From Ruminococcaceae bacterium AB4001 (GTDB lineage Bacteria > Bacillota > Clostridia > Saccharofermentanales > Saccharofermentanaceae), in the NCBI GenBank assembly GCA_000621765.1, contig JHXJ01000028.1, positions 1-44,518 of the forward strand: a stretch of 44,518 nt of DNA. The letters are read 5' to 3'. How positions within the stretch are numbered: the first letter of the stretch is position 1; each line of letters starts with the position of its first letter. The notes under the pieces are model-generated. The model ran no database searches. It saw only the letters and a program-made list of their open reading frames with translations, and was not told where the DNA came from. Of the stretch, positions 35,520 to 42,722 are shown piece by piece. Both the position numbers and the translations under genes were made by a program.

Positions 35520-36722
35520 ATGATTCTTGGTATTGAATTAGATAACTTCGATGTTTTTGATAACGACAAAGCGGGAATTCTTATCGATGATTTCATAGCG
35601 GCAAAAGACGCTGCCAGATCTTTGAATTCCCTTCGCGGACTGAACGCTTTCATCGGACGCAACAGTACCGGAAAGACATCGTTCATGGGATGCATGGCTT
35701 TCTTAAAAGACACGATAACTCAGGGCTGCGCTGTCGCTTCTATCATCTACGGAAGACCGGGATTTGCCAACATGACTCCCGATATTTCCAGACCTTCGTC
35801 TTTCAGGGTTTTCTTCAAACTCGAAGATGCCAAGGCAGGAAAACCATTGTTCATTCAGTATGAACTTTCCATCACGACGAACAGACATAAGAGTCCTGTA
35901 ATTGACAGCGAGAAGGTGCGCCTTGTGATCTCAGAAGACGGTGAGCGTAAGGATCTGACTATCCTTGATACCAGAAAGGGAATGGGTACCATTATCAATC
36001 TTGAAGACAGTTCATCGCCCGTTGAGATCGGTGTGGAAGACGAGCATCTTACCGCACTCAGTCTTTACGGAAAGATAACAGGTTACAGATATTTCGTGCT
36101 TCTCTTTAAGGAGATCTACAACTGGTTCTTCTGCAGCTTTTCTTCCGAGGAACAGAGTTCATATTACTATGAAGGCGGAGCTCCGGGCGGACACAAGCAC
36201 CTTAACAGTACTGGTTCTAATGTCGGCAACGTTCTTGAATACATCAAGATGGAGAACGAAGAGGAATACGAGCGCATTACGACGGAGATAAAGGATAAGA
36301 TCCCTTCCATGAAGATCAAGAAGAATCTTCCTCAGGCTTTGAAAGAGAGCCCGGATAAGCTTTTCCTCTATCTGCTTCTCCTGCGCGATTCAAGTCCGCG
36401 TTCCACGATATTCATCGAGACTCCTGACAAGGATCTTTATCACGACATGGTAGATGTTTTGAGCGACGAGATGCGTGATTACACCATGAAGAATCACTAT
36501 TGCCAGATTATGTTCTCAACACACAATCCGTACATTATCGAGACACTGTCTCCGAAGGAGATATGGATCTTCGAGAGGTCGTTTGAGAAGGACAACGGAG
36601 ATGTCACCATCCGTTGTGCCGGCGAGGATCCGCTTGTAATGGAAATGTTCCACCAGGGCGTCGGAATGGGTGCCATCTGGTATGGAGGACACCTCGATAC
36701 AAAACCCGAAGACAACGAGTGA
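35520..36722 (+). CDS. ABC/AAA-type ATPase (AAA_21-like), partner of DUF4276 protein
   Basis: The 400-residue product has an N-terminal strand block, Walker A GRNSTGKT (G46-T53), a middle region with NRHKSPVIDSEKV, and a C-terminal half with LFLYLLLLRDSSPRSTIFIETP and FSTHNPYIIETL (H335 as switch histidine). This is the layout of RecF/SMC-like AAA_21 ATPases with a short helical insertion and no long coiled coil. The signature loop reads ESPDK where SSGE is expected, and Walker B ends IFIETP (E300-T301) instead of hhhDEP, so catalysis may be weakened or altered. AGGAGG precedes the ATG. The upstream 78 bases hold a loose promoter (TTGAAG at 35446, TTAAAT at 35470). Function inferred from the partner. 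Confidence 0.85.
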   Translation: MILGIELDNFDVFDNDKAGILIDDFIAAKDAARSLNSLRGLNAFIGRNSTGKTSFMGCMAFLKDTITQGCAVASIIYGRPGFANMTPDISRPSSFRVFFKLEDAKAGKPLFIQYELSITTNRHKSPVIDSEKVRLVISEDGERKDLTILDTRKGMGTIINLEDSSSPVEIGVEDEHLTALSLYGKITGYRYFVLLFKEIYNWFFCSFSSEEQSSYYYEGGAPGGHKHLNSTGSNVGNVLEYIKMENEEEYERITTEIKDKIPSMKIKKNLPQALKESPDKLFLYLLLLRDSSPRSTIFIETPDKDLYHDMVDVLSDEMRDYTMKNHYCQIMFSTHNPYIIETLSPKEIWIFERSFEKDNGDVTIRCAGEDPLVMEMFHQGVGMGAIWYGGHLDTKPEDNE

Positions 36723-36737
36723 TAAGGACATATTTTT

Positions 36738-37418
36738 ATGTTGGTTGAGATACTTTCAGAAGACAAATCCGGAGCAGTCGTTGTCGAACGTCTGGCAGAA
36801 CGGATAGTAAGCGATACAGGAATTGAATGCAAGGTTAATGTACACCCTCACAGGGGCTGCGGCAGTTTCCCCAAGGACATGACGGCTAAGCCGCCCAAGT
36901 TCGCAAGCGCACTGCTTGACCTTCTTCCTTCCGAGCTTCGTGCATATAACAAGATCTACAAAGGCAAGGATCTTATCCTGATAATCGCATTGGATTCGGA
37001 CGACAAGGATCCCCAGGAGTTAAGACAGGAGATCTATTCCTGTGCTGCCAGGTTCGCTCCCGATATCAGAAGCGTCGTCGGACTAAGTACGGAAGAGATC
37101 GAAGCATGGATCCTCGGAGATAAAGAGGCAATCTGCAAAGCTTATCCTGAGTGCAACACGGCCATTCTCGATTCTTATGAGCAGGATTCCGTCTGCGGTA
37201 CATGGGAAGTGCTCTGCAGGGCGATAAGCGAGAACGCAGATGAACTGATCGAGATCGGTTATCCCGCTATCGGTCATTACAAGGCATTATGGGCTGAAAA
37301 CATTTCCCGATACCTGCTTCCCAAGAAAAACGTATCGCCCAGCTTTAACACATTCAAGATGGCGCTGATAACCGCACTGAAGAATCCCGTTCCCATCTAC
37401 CGTAAGCGAGATGTCTGA
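36738..37418 (+). CDS. DUF4276-like TOPRIM-fold protein
   Basis: The 226-residue product matches my memory of DUF4276: an N-terminal LVEILSEDKSG (E4, E8), a middle GCGSFPKDM, LPSELRAYNK, then LIIALDSDDKD (D86, D88, D89, D91) and VVGLSTEEIEAWILGDKEAICKAYP (E120, E122, D128), ending VSPSFNTFKMAL. The early glutamate plus D-x-D pattern is that of a TOPRIM metal site, as in OLD-family nucleases and PARIS AriB. It follows the ATPase by 15 bases with AAGGA before the start, so both are co-transcribed. Its stop overlaps the hemW start (TGATG). Nuclease activity is inference. Confidence 0.82.
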   Translation: MLVEILSEDKSGAVVVERLAERIVSDTGIECKVNVHPHRGCGSFPKDMTAKPPKFASALLDLLPSELRAYNKIYKGKDLILIIALDSDDKDPQELRQEIYSCAARFAPDIRSVVGLSTEEIEAWILGDKEAICKAYPECNTAILDSYEQDSVCGTWEVLCRAISENADELIEIGYPAIGHYKALWAENISRYLLPKKNVSPSFNTFKMALITALKNPVPIYRKRDV

Positions 37419-38620
37419 TGGCAAGACACATATACGTCCACAATCCTTTCTGCGCGAGAAAATGCCCTTATTGTGATTTCTATTCCATCACGAAAACGGA
37501 ACTCTGCGAAGAGTTCTATAAAGCAGCTGTGAGGGAAGCAGAACTTATTGGTTCTGTCATCTCTGACCCGGCCGGAACAGGCAGCATTTCAGGAAACAAT
37601 GATAAGGATACGATCTACTTCGGAGGCGGTACTCCGACACTTCCTGACAGCAGGTTGATATGTGAATTGTTAGGTGCACTCAGGAAGGCCTTTAATATCG
37701 CTTCTGACGCTGAGATAACGCTGGAAGCTAATCCGTCATCAGTAAATGCAGAAAAGCTCTCTGAGTGCCGTCAGGCGGGTTTTAACCGCATATCCCTCGG
37801 CGTGCAGTCTTTGGATGACGGAGTACTCAAAACACTCGGAAGACTTCATGACTCCCAAAGAGCAATTGATGCGATAGGGGAGATAAAGAGTGCCGGATTT
37901 TCGAACATCTCTGCAGACCTTATCACAGGTGTTCCGGGACAGACCGTAGAAGGCATTTTAAGTGACGTAAAAACATTCAAGGAACTCGGCATAAAGCATA
38001 TAAGCACATACTCGCTGAGCATTGAAGAAGGCACGGCTTTTTTTGACAGATACAGAAAAACGATAGAAGAACTCGTGCCGCCTGAAACAGAGCGTGAGAT
38101 GTATCACCGGACCAGGGAATATCTTCAGGAGTGCGGATACGAGACGTATGAGATATCCAACAGCGCCATTCCGGGATTTAGGAGCATACACAATTCATCT
38201 TACTGGAATTCATGTGAGTATTTCGCGATAGGCGCAGGCGCTCACGGTTATATCGGTGATATGAGATACGGTCACAGGGATGATGTTGCATCCTATATCG
38301 AAGAGATGAAATCGATCACATCCCAGGAATATAAAGAATTCATAGAAGGGAAGAAGGGTGACCTTAAATCTCTTTATGCTGAGGAGATACTTTCGGAAGA
38401 AGATAAGATGCGCGAAGTTCCGTTCCTGAGACTCAGAACGACTGAAGGCATTCTGCTTGATGATTTCCTCAGAAGATTTGGTGTCGAATTCGAAGAAGTT
38501 TTCGGACAGGCAGTAAAGACAAACATCGAAAAGGGATTATTGGAGCGCAAAGAAAGAACGCTCCGTTTAACACGGAGCGGTCTTGATCTTGCAAATATTG
38601 TTATTGAAGATTTTCTCTGA
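37418..38620 (+). CDS. hemW: Heme chaperone HemW (radical SAM)
   Basis: HemW is a radical SAM protein related to coproporphyrinogen dehydrogenase HemN that binds heme and delivers it to acceptors. The 400-residue product has the cluster motif C12-x3-C16-x2-C19 in NPFCARKCPYCDFYS, YFGGGTPTLP, NRISLGVQSLDD, SADLITGVPGQT and the HemW C-terminal domain. The C-x3-C-x2-C-D-F form without the HemN-specific extra cysteine supports HemW. It starts inside the stop of the DUF4276 gene (TGATG), an unusual neighbour. It converges without any gap on the acyl-CoA synthetase gene. Confidence 0.94.
   Translation: MARHIYVHNPFCARKCPYCDFYSITKTELCEEFYKAAVREAELIGSVISDPAGTGSISGNNDKDTIYFGGGTPTLPDSRLICELLGALRKAFNIASDAEITLEANPSSVNAEKLSECRQAGFNRISLGVQSLDDGVLKTLGRLHDSQRAIDAIGEIKSAGFSNISADLITGVPGQTVEGILSDVKTFKELGIKHISTYSLSIEEGTAFFDRYRKTIEELVPPETEREMYHRTREYLQECGYETYEISNSAIPGFRSIHNSSYWNSCEYFAIGAGAHGYIGDMRYGHRDDVASYIEEMKSITSQEYKEFIEGKKGDLKSLYAEEILSEEDKMREVPFLRLRTTEGILLDDFLRRFGVEFEEVFGQAVKTNIEKGLLERKERTLRLTRSGLDLANIVIEDFL
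38552..38579 (-). terminator. Minus-strand terminator embedded in the hemW coding sequence
   Basis: CGCTCCGT (38559-38566) and ACGGAGCG (38572-38579) form a perfect 8-bp stem with a TTAAC loop. On the minus strand the stem is followed by TTCTTTCTTT, so it should end transcripts of the acyl-CoA synthetase gene 42 bases past its stop codon. It lies inside hemW codons on the opposite strand. Confidence 0.6.
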
Positions 38621-40318
38621 TCAGCCCTGAGCCTGCTGTGCAGCTTTGTATTTTGCTTCGTCGGCTTTTCTGATAGCGGTACGCATGATCTTACCGCTTG
38701 TTGTCTTAGGAAGTTCATCAACGAACTCGATAACTCTCGGATACTTGTAAGGAGCTGTAGCGTTCTTAACGTGATTCTGGAGTTCCTTTACGAGCTCGGG
38801 CGAAGCCTTTTCCTTGTATGCCTTTGTGAGGACGATAGTAGCTTTAACAACCTGACCTCTCATCGGATCAGGAACAGCTGTTACAGCGCACTCCAAAACT
38901 GCATCGTGTGTCATGAGAGCGCTCTCGACTTCGAAAGGCCCGATACGGTAGCCGGAGCACTTGATAACGTCGTCGTTTCTTCCAACGAACCAGATATAAC
39001 CCTCAGGATCTCTCCATGCTGTATCACCTGTGCTGTAGTCAGCGCCGGGCCACTGATCAGCCATTGCCTCAGGGTTCTTGTAGTATTCGCGGAAGAGTCC
39101 GATAGGCTTTGCGGATGCGTTCTTGATAACGATATTTCCTACGATACCGTCTTCTACCGGTACACCGTTGTCGTCAAGAAGCTGGATGTCGTAGATAGGT
39201 GTGGGCATGCCTGTGGAACCGGGTTTTACATCGATCCATGGGAAGTTAGCGAAGAGCACGCTTCCTTCTGTCTGGCCGAATCCTTCGCGGATCTCAAGAC
39301 CTGTGTATTTCTTCCACTTGTAGAATACTTCAGGATTCAAAGGCTCGCCTGCCATTGAGCAGTGCTTGATGGAAGAGAAGTCATATTTAGTAAGATCTTC
39401 CTGAATGAGATATCTGTAGATCGTGGAAGGTCCGCAGAAAGAATTGAGCTTGAGCTTTTCCATGATCTCGAGCATTCTTGCAGCCTTGAACTTCTGTGTA
39501 TCGTAAGTAACGTTAACAGCGCCGCAGATCCACTGTCCGTAGATCTTACCCCATGCAAACTTTGCCCAGCCGGAGTCAGCCTGTGTTAAGTGCCTGCAGC
39601 CGTCGTAAACCTGCTGCCAGTACTTGGCTGTTACGATGTGGCCAAGAGGGAGGGTGTAGTCGTGCAGGATCATCTTAGGCTCACCTGTCGTGCCGGATGA
39701 GAAGTAGATCAGCATCGGATCGTATGCATGTGTAGCCTCGTCACCTGTGGGGCGCTCGAAAACAGGGGATGCATTATCAATATCATCTGTCAAAGATCTC
39801 CAGCCTTCAGGTGCCTCTCCGATAACGCTGCAGTACTGAACTGTCTTGCAGTCGGGGCGTGCCTTATTAACGTGCTCAATGATCTGCGGATCGTCAGCGC
39901 AAACGATCATCTTAACGTCTGCAGCATTGCAGCGGTAAACGATGTCGTGATAAAGAAGCTGGAACGTAGCAGGGATTACGAGAGCGCCGAGCTTGTGAAG
40001 ACCTACCATTGTGAACCATACTTCAGGACGCTGACGGAGCATCATGAGGACCCTGTCGCCCTTCTTGATTCCCAAACTCTTGAACATATTGGCAACACGG
40101 TTGCTCTTCTCGCTTATATCCTTGAATGTGAAATGTCTCTCGTTGCCGTCATCGTCACACCAGATGAGTGCTTCCTTCTCAGGATCCTCCTTGGCATAAA
40201 CGTCAACAACGTCAAATCCGAAGTTGAAATCCTCCGGAACATTTATCTTGAAATTCTCTTTAAAGTCCTGATAGCTGTCAAAATCAATTCTGTTTACAAA
40301 TCTGTTTAATAAGTCCAT
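38621..40318 (-). CDS. Acyl-CoA synthetase (AMP-forming, medium-chain/AcsA-like)
   Basis: Adenylate-forming ligase that activates a carboxylic acid as acyl-AMP and then acyl-CoA. The 565-residue product has the P-loop-like YFSSGTTGEPKM (206-216), EGFGQTEGSV, the YSTGDTAWRDPEGYIWFVGRNDDVIKCSGYRIGPFEVES hinge region and the C-terminal catalytic lysine in TTSGKIMR. Length and blocks fit the medium-chain acyl-CoA/acetate ligase group; the substrate cannot be read from sequence. AAAGGA precedes the ATG. Upstream on the same strand is an XRE-cupin regulator, a recurrent pairing, suggesting ligand-responsive control. Confidence 0.92.
   Translation of the reverse strand: MDLLNRFVNRIDFDSYQDFKENFKINVPEDFNFGFDVVDVYAKEDPEKEALIWCDDDGNERHFTFKDISEKSNRVANMFKSLGIKKGDRVLMMLRQRPEVWFTMVGLHKLGALVIPATFQLLYHDIVYRCNAADVKMIVCADDPQIIEHVNKARPDCKTVQYCSVIGEAPEGWRSLTDDIDNASPVFERPTGDEATHAYDPMLIYFSSGTTGEPKMILHDYTLPLGHIVTAKYWQQVYDGCRHLTQADSGWAKFAWGKIYGQWICGAVNVTYDTQKFKAARMLEIMEKLKLNSFCGPSTIYRYLIQEDLTKYDFSSIKHCSMAGEPLNPEVFYKWKKYTGLEIREGFGQTEGSVLFANFPWIDVKPGSTGMPTPIYDIQLLDDNGVPVEDGIVGNIVIKNASAKPIGLFREYYKNPEAMADQWPGADYSTGDTAWRDPEGYIWFVGRNDDVIKCSGYRIGPFEVESALMTHDAVLECAVTAVPDPMRGQVVKATIVLTKAYKEKASPELVKELQNHVKNATAPYKYPRVIEFVDELPKTTSGKIMRTAIRKADEAKYKAAQQAQG
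38630..38655 (+). terminator. Weak plus-strand terminator for hemW, inside the convergent gene
   Basis: AGC and TGC pair with GCA and GCT around a TGT loop with one bulged C, followed by TTGTATTTTG, ten bases past the hemW stop. It is the mirror of the embedded minus-strand terminator but much weaker. Confidence 0.35.
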
Positions 40319-40375
40319 GGGTATACATTCCTTTTCTACTTCAATTTAGTTTGCCTTGGGGGTAGAACTGCTAAA

Positions 40376-40921
40376 TCACTCGTTGATAATTGTGAGGAAC
40401 TTAGCAGTCTCCGTCACGGCTCTCTGTCCGTGAGGCTTTTCAGGATTGAAGTAAATGGAATCTCCTGCCTCTAAAGTAAATTCTCTGTCTCCTACGACTA
40501 CCTTGATAGCGCCTTCGATGACATAGTTGAACTCCTGGCCGCCGTGGCGTACGAGCTCAGCTGTCTCAGACTTGGAGAGGGTAACGATCATAGGATCCAT
40601 CTGTCTGTGTTTATAATTGAAAGCGAGGGCGCTGAAAGAATAGCCGGGATAACGCTCAACCTTGACGCCATTGCCGCCTCTTACCACTGTATAATCGTCC
40701 ATTCTCGGGACGTCGCCTGTCATCAGGACTGTGGGATCCACCTTGAAGATGCTTGCCACCTTATAGAGAAGGCTGATCGGGATCTCCTTCTCGCCATTTT
40801 CATATGCTAAATACTCTTCCGTGCTCACGCCGATGTTTGCTGCAACTTCTTCGGCAGTTAAGTCAAGGATGTCTCTAAGCTCTCTGATTCTGTCAGATAT
40901 CTGCTTAATGTATTCGTTCAT
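40376..40921 (-). CDS. XRE-family regulator with C-terminal cupin domain
   Basis: The 181-residue product has an N-terminal helix-turn-helix (ISDRIRELRDILDLTAEEVAANIGVSTEEYLAYENGEKEIPI) and a C-terminal cupin barrel (GQEFNYVIEGAIKVVVGDREFTLEAGDSIYFNPEKPHGQRA) with the usual G-x-E and PxxPHxxxN-like elements. Such regulators bind small molecules in the cupin and control the adjacent gene. ATG 40921 is preferred over the upstream in-frame start at 40969, since GGAGG lies five bases before it. It precedes the acyl-CoA synthetase in one direction with a 57-base gap, so both are likely one operon. Confidence 0.92.
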   Translation of the reverse strand: MNEYIKQISDRIRELRDILDLTAEEVAANIGVSTEEYLAYENGEKEIPISLLYKVASIFKVDPTVLMTGDVPRMDDYTVVRGGNGVKVERYPGYSFSALAFNYKHRQMDPMIVTLSKSETAELVRHGGQEFNYVIEGAIKVVVGDREFTLEAGDSIYFNPEKPHGQRAVTETAKFLTIINE

Positions 40922-40957
40922 ATTGGCCTCCAGATGATAATTTATCAGCGATTGATT

Positions 40958-40986
40958 ATTGTACAACATTATTTTCGCGCGTGCGA
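40958..40986 (-). promoter_or_regulatory. Candidate promoter/operator of the XRE-cupin operon
   Basis: On the minus strand TACAAT (40963-40958) could be a -10, inside the palindrome TTGTACAA. The -35 zone holds no consensus but overlaps an imperfect dyad TCGC/GCGA at 40975-40986. A regulator bound there would control the promoter. Weakly supported. Confidence 0.35.
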
Positions 40987-41074
40987 GTTATATAATATTA
41001 CGCTACTTTAATCCTATTTGTGAATCAACGAATTGTCCATCTTATGTTGTCCCTGAGAGTCCGTTTTTAGTTGG

Positions 41075-41167
41075 TTTGGGGCTAAAATTATGAAAATTTT
41101 GCCTCTGAACAGCGAAAACTGCCCTTCCGGAGGCAAAATGCCGTCAGGTAATTCGCTGTGCCCTAAA
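41075..41167 (+). other. Structured intergenic element: closing stem and two crossing helices
   Basis: Three helices can be drawn. P1 joins 41075-41082 and 41160-41167 (8 pairs, one G-U). Helix A joins ATTTTGCCTC (41096-41105) and GAGGCAAAAT (41130-41139). Helix B joins 41109-41116 and 41152-41159 (8 pairs) and would stack on P1. A and B cross, so together they would be a pseudoknot. An alternative hairpin, 41078-41089 with 41095-41105, competes with P1 and A. It lies upstream of the mntP promoter, so it is not in that leader. It could be an unknown structured RNA on either strand or a small palindromic mobile repeat. I recognise no known class. Confidence 0.45.
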
Positions 41168-41176
41168 ACGTTAGCA

Positions 41177-41206
41177 TTGACTAACCTCACCCCTGATTGT
41201 TAGTAT
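41177..41206 (+). promoter_or_regulatory. Predicted mntP promoter with extended -10
   Basis: -35 TTGACT (41177-41182), an 18-bp spacer and -10 TAGTAT (41201-41206) with TGT just before it. The start would fall near 41213, exactly where the riboswitch begins. Confidence 0.6.
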
Positions 41207-41212
41207 TTGCTC

Positions 41213-41329
41213 CATTGAGGGAGTAGCAGACGCTATAGAGGCGTTGTCTAAGTCAACATACTGGTTATTACCTGGCTTATTCTTCCGTGTGAGACTCAAG
41301 GCGATTATAGTGGCCTTGGGTTATTTTTT
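41213..41329 (+). ncRNA. yybP-ykoY manganese riboswitch with terminator
   Basis: The conserved elements GAGGGAGTAGC (41217-41227) and GTCAACATACTGG (about 41252-41264) are those of the yybP-ykoY Mn2+ riboswitch. TTGAG (41215-41219) pairs with CTCAA (41295-41299) as the closing stem. CAAGGC (41297-41302) also pairs with GCCTTG (41313-41318), followed by a T7 tract at 41323-41329: an intrinsic terminator. The closing stem and terminator share bases, so Mn2+ binding should stabilise the aptamer and let transcription run into mntP, raising manganese export. Confidence 0.88.
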
Positions 41330-41352
41330 TGCCCGGGCAGAAAGGACGTTTA

Positions 41353-41949
41353 ATGTTTCAACTCATTATCAACAGTGTGCTTCTGGGTGCCGGTCTTGCG
41401 ATGGACGCCTTCTCGATCTCTATAGCCAACGGCATTGTTGAGCCCGGCATGAGAAAGCGCAGGATGCTCCTTATAGCCGGAGTCTATGCTGTGTTCCAGT
41501 TCATGATGCCGATGTTAGGCTGGCTCCTGGTAACTACGCTTGAAGAGATCTTCACTAAATTCAGTATCCTTATCCCGTGGATTGCATTGATATTGCTCCT
41601 TTTTATCGGCGGCAAGATGATCGTCGAGGCGATCATCGAAAAGAAGAACGGCAAGAAAACTGATGAAGAGCAGGTTACCAAACTTACCTTTAAGGCATTG
41701 ATAATTCAGGGTATAGCAACTTCTATCGATGCGTTATCAGTAGGTTTTACCATTGCAGATTATTCTCTTAAGAGGGCATTTGCCGCATCTTTGATAATCG
41801 GCGTCGTCACGCTTGTGATATGCTTAATAGGGTTGATCTTCGGCAAGAAGATCGGCAGCAAGATATCGAGCATCGCCACTATTATCGGCGGTTGCATCCT
41901 GATATTCATTGGTATCGAGATATTTGTTAAGGGCATTTTCGGCCTTTAA
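41353..41949 (+). CDS. mntP: Manganese exporter MntP
   Basis: MntP is a small membrane exporter that lowers cytoplasmic Mn2+. The 198-residue product has six membrane segments and the repeated family motif, first as LAMDAFSISIANG (about residues 15-27) and again as GIATSIDALSVGFT (about 115-128), with the acidic D residues expected in the transport path. ATG 41353 is chosen because AAAGGA (41341-41346) lies seven bases upstream; the frame extends back into the terminator loop, which is unlikely to be coding. The yybP-ykoY riboswitch upstream fits this function. Confidence 0.93.
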   Translation: MFQLIINSVLLGAGLAMDAFSISIANGIVEPGMRKRRMLLIAGVYAVFQFMMPMLGWLLVTTLEEIFTKFSILIPWIALILLLFIGGKMIVEAIIEKKNGKKTDEEQVTKLTFKALIIQGIATSIDALSVGFTIADYSLKRAFAASLIIGVVTLVICLIGLIFGKKIGSKISSIATIIGGCILIFIGIEIFVKGIFGL

Positions 41950-41964
41950 GGATCGGAGGAAGAT

Positions 41965-42528
41965 ATGGCAAAGGTTGCAGTATTTATTGCGGACGGCAGT
42001 GAAGAGGTTGAGGCTATCACGCCTGTAGATATTTTGAGAAGAGCAAAGGTGGATGTCGATGTGGTCTCTATCATGCCGACTCTTGAGATAACGGCTTCAA
42101 GGAACGTAAAGATCACGGCAGACAAGACTTTAGATGAGATCGATTTTGACGAATACGATCTACTCGTTCTTCCCGGCGGAATCAGAGGAACCAATAATCT
42201 GAATTCCTGTGAAGAGCTTAAGAAGCAGCTCGTCAGGTTTAATGACCAGGGTAAGGGTATAGCAGCTATCTGCGCAGCACCTTCGATATTTGCCGGTTTG
42301 GGACTTCTCTCAGGCAAGACTTCGACATGCAATCCCGGTTTCTGGCAGGAGCTCCGTGCAAGCGGCGCAAATGTCATCGAAGACAGCAAAGTTGTAGTAA
42401 ACGGCAACATCATCACAAGCCAGGCAATGGGCACATCCGTAGACTTTGGTCTTGCTCTCGTAGGATATCTCTGCGGTGAGGAAGAGAAGGAAGCTTTGCG
42501 TAAAAACATCAGGTTTGGCGCTATTTAA
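41965..42528 (+). CDS. DJ-1/PfpI family protein
   Basis: The 187-residue product has the DJ-1 fold blocks VAVFIADGSEEVEAI (E15), LLVLPGGIRGTNNL and the nucleophile elbow AICAAPSIFA with C103. In the DJ-1/YajL/ThiJ group, members are reported as glyoxalase, chaperone or deglycase-like enzymes; several activities are disputed. The C-terminal TSQAMGTSVDFGLALV segment is typical. It follows mntP by 15 bases with GGAGG before the ATG, so it may be co-transcribed under the Mn riboswitch. Oxidative/metal stress is a reasonable but unproven link. Confidence 0.92.
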   Translation: MAKVAVFIADGSEEVEAITPVDILRRAKVDVDVVSIMPTLEITASRNVKITADKTLDEIDFDEYDLLVLPGGIRGTNNLNSCEELKKQLVRFNDQGKGIAAICAAPSIFAGLGLLSGKTSTCNPGFWQELRASGANVIEDSKVVVNGNIITSQAMGTSVDFGLALVGYLCGEEEKEALRKNIRFGAI

Positions 42529-42549
42529 CATTGTTACAGCGGCTATCAG

Positions 42550-42578
42550 TTGAATAATTGAGTTTAATCATTTAAAAT
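42550..42578 (+). promoter_or_regulatory. Predicted promoter of tRNA-Ser
   Basis: TTGAAT (42550-42555), a 17-bp spacer and TAAAAT (42573-42578), ending 11 bases before the tRNA. Confidence 0.6.
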
Positions 42579-42589
42579 AGTGCGCGTTT

Positions 42590-42680
42590 GGAGACGTATC
42601 GAAGTGGTCATAACGGGGCGCACTCGAAATGCGTTTGCTGGGCAACTGGCACGAGAGTTCGAATCTCTCCGTCTCCGCCA
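42590..42680 (+). tRNA. tRNA-Ser (anticodon CGA), 3' CCA encoded
   Basis: Acceptor arms GGAGACG (42590-42596) and CGTCTCC (42670-42676) pair fully, with discriminator G and CCA (42678-42680) in the DNA. The anticodon stem GCGCA/TGCGT encloses CTCGAAA, giving anticodon CGA (42625-42627) for UCG codons. A long variable arm (class II, as in tRNA-Ser) precedes the T arm GAGAG-TTCGAAT-CTCTC. Confidence 0.96.
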
Positions 42681-42688
42681 GAAGAATT

Positions 42689-42722
42689 ACCTCCCGAACT
42701 TGTTTGCTCGGGAGGTTTTTTC
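42689..42722 (+). terminator. Terminator after tRNA-Ser
   Basis: ACCTCCCGA (42689-42697) and TCGGGAGGT (42708-42716) form a perfect 9-bp stem followed by TTTTTC. Confidence 0.9.

Noticed and set aside
40922..40969. 16-codon N-terminal extension of the XRE-cupin protein
   Set aside because: ATG 40921 has GGAGG five bases upstream; the extension adds no known domain.
41329..41352. Upstream TTG start of mntP
   Set aside because: It lies in the riboswitch terminator's T tract; ATG 41353 has its own ribosome binding site and gives the normal MntP start.
42590..42680. tRNA-Ser as an integration (att) site for a mobile element
   Set aside because: I found no repeated tRNA 3' end nearby and no integrase gene.
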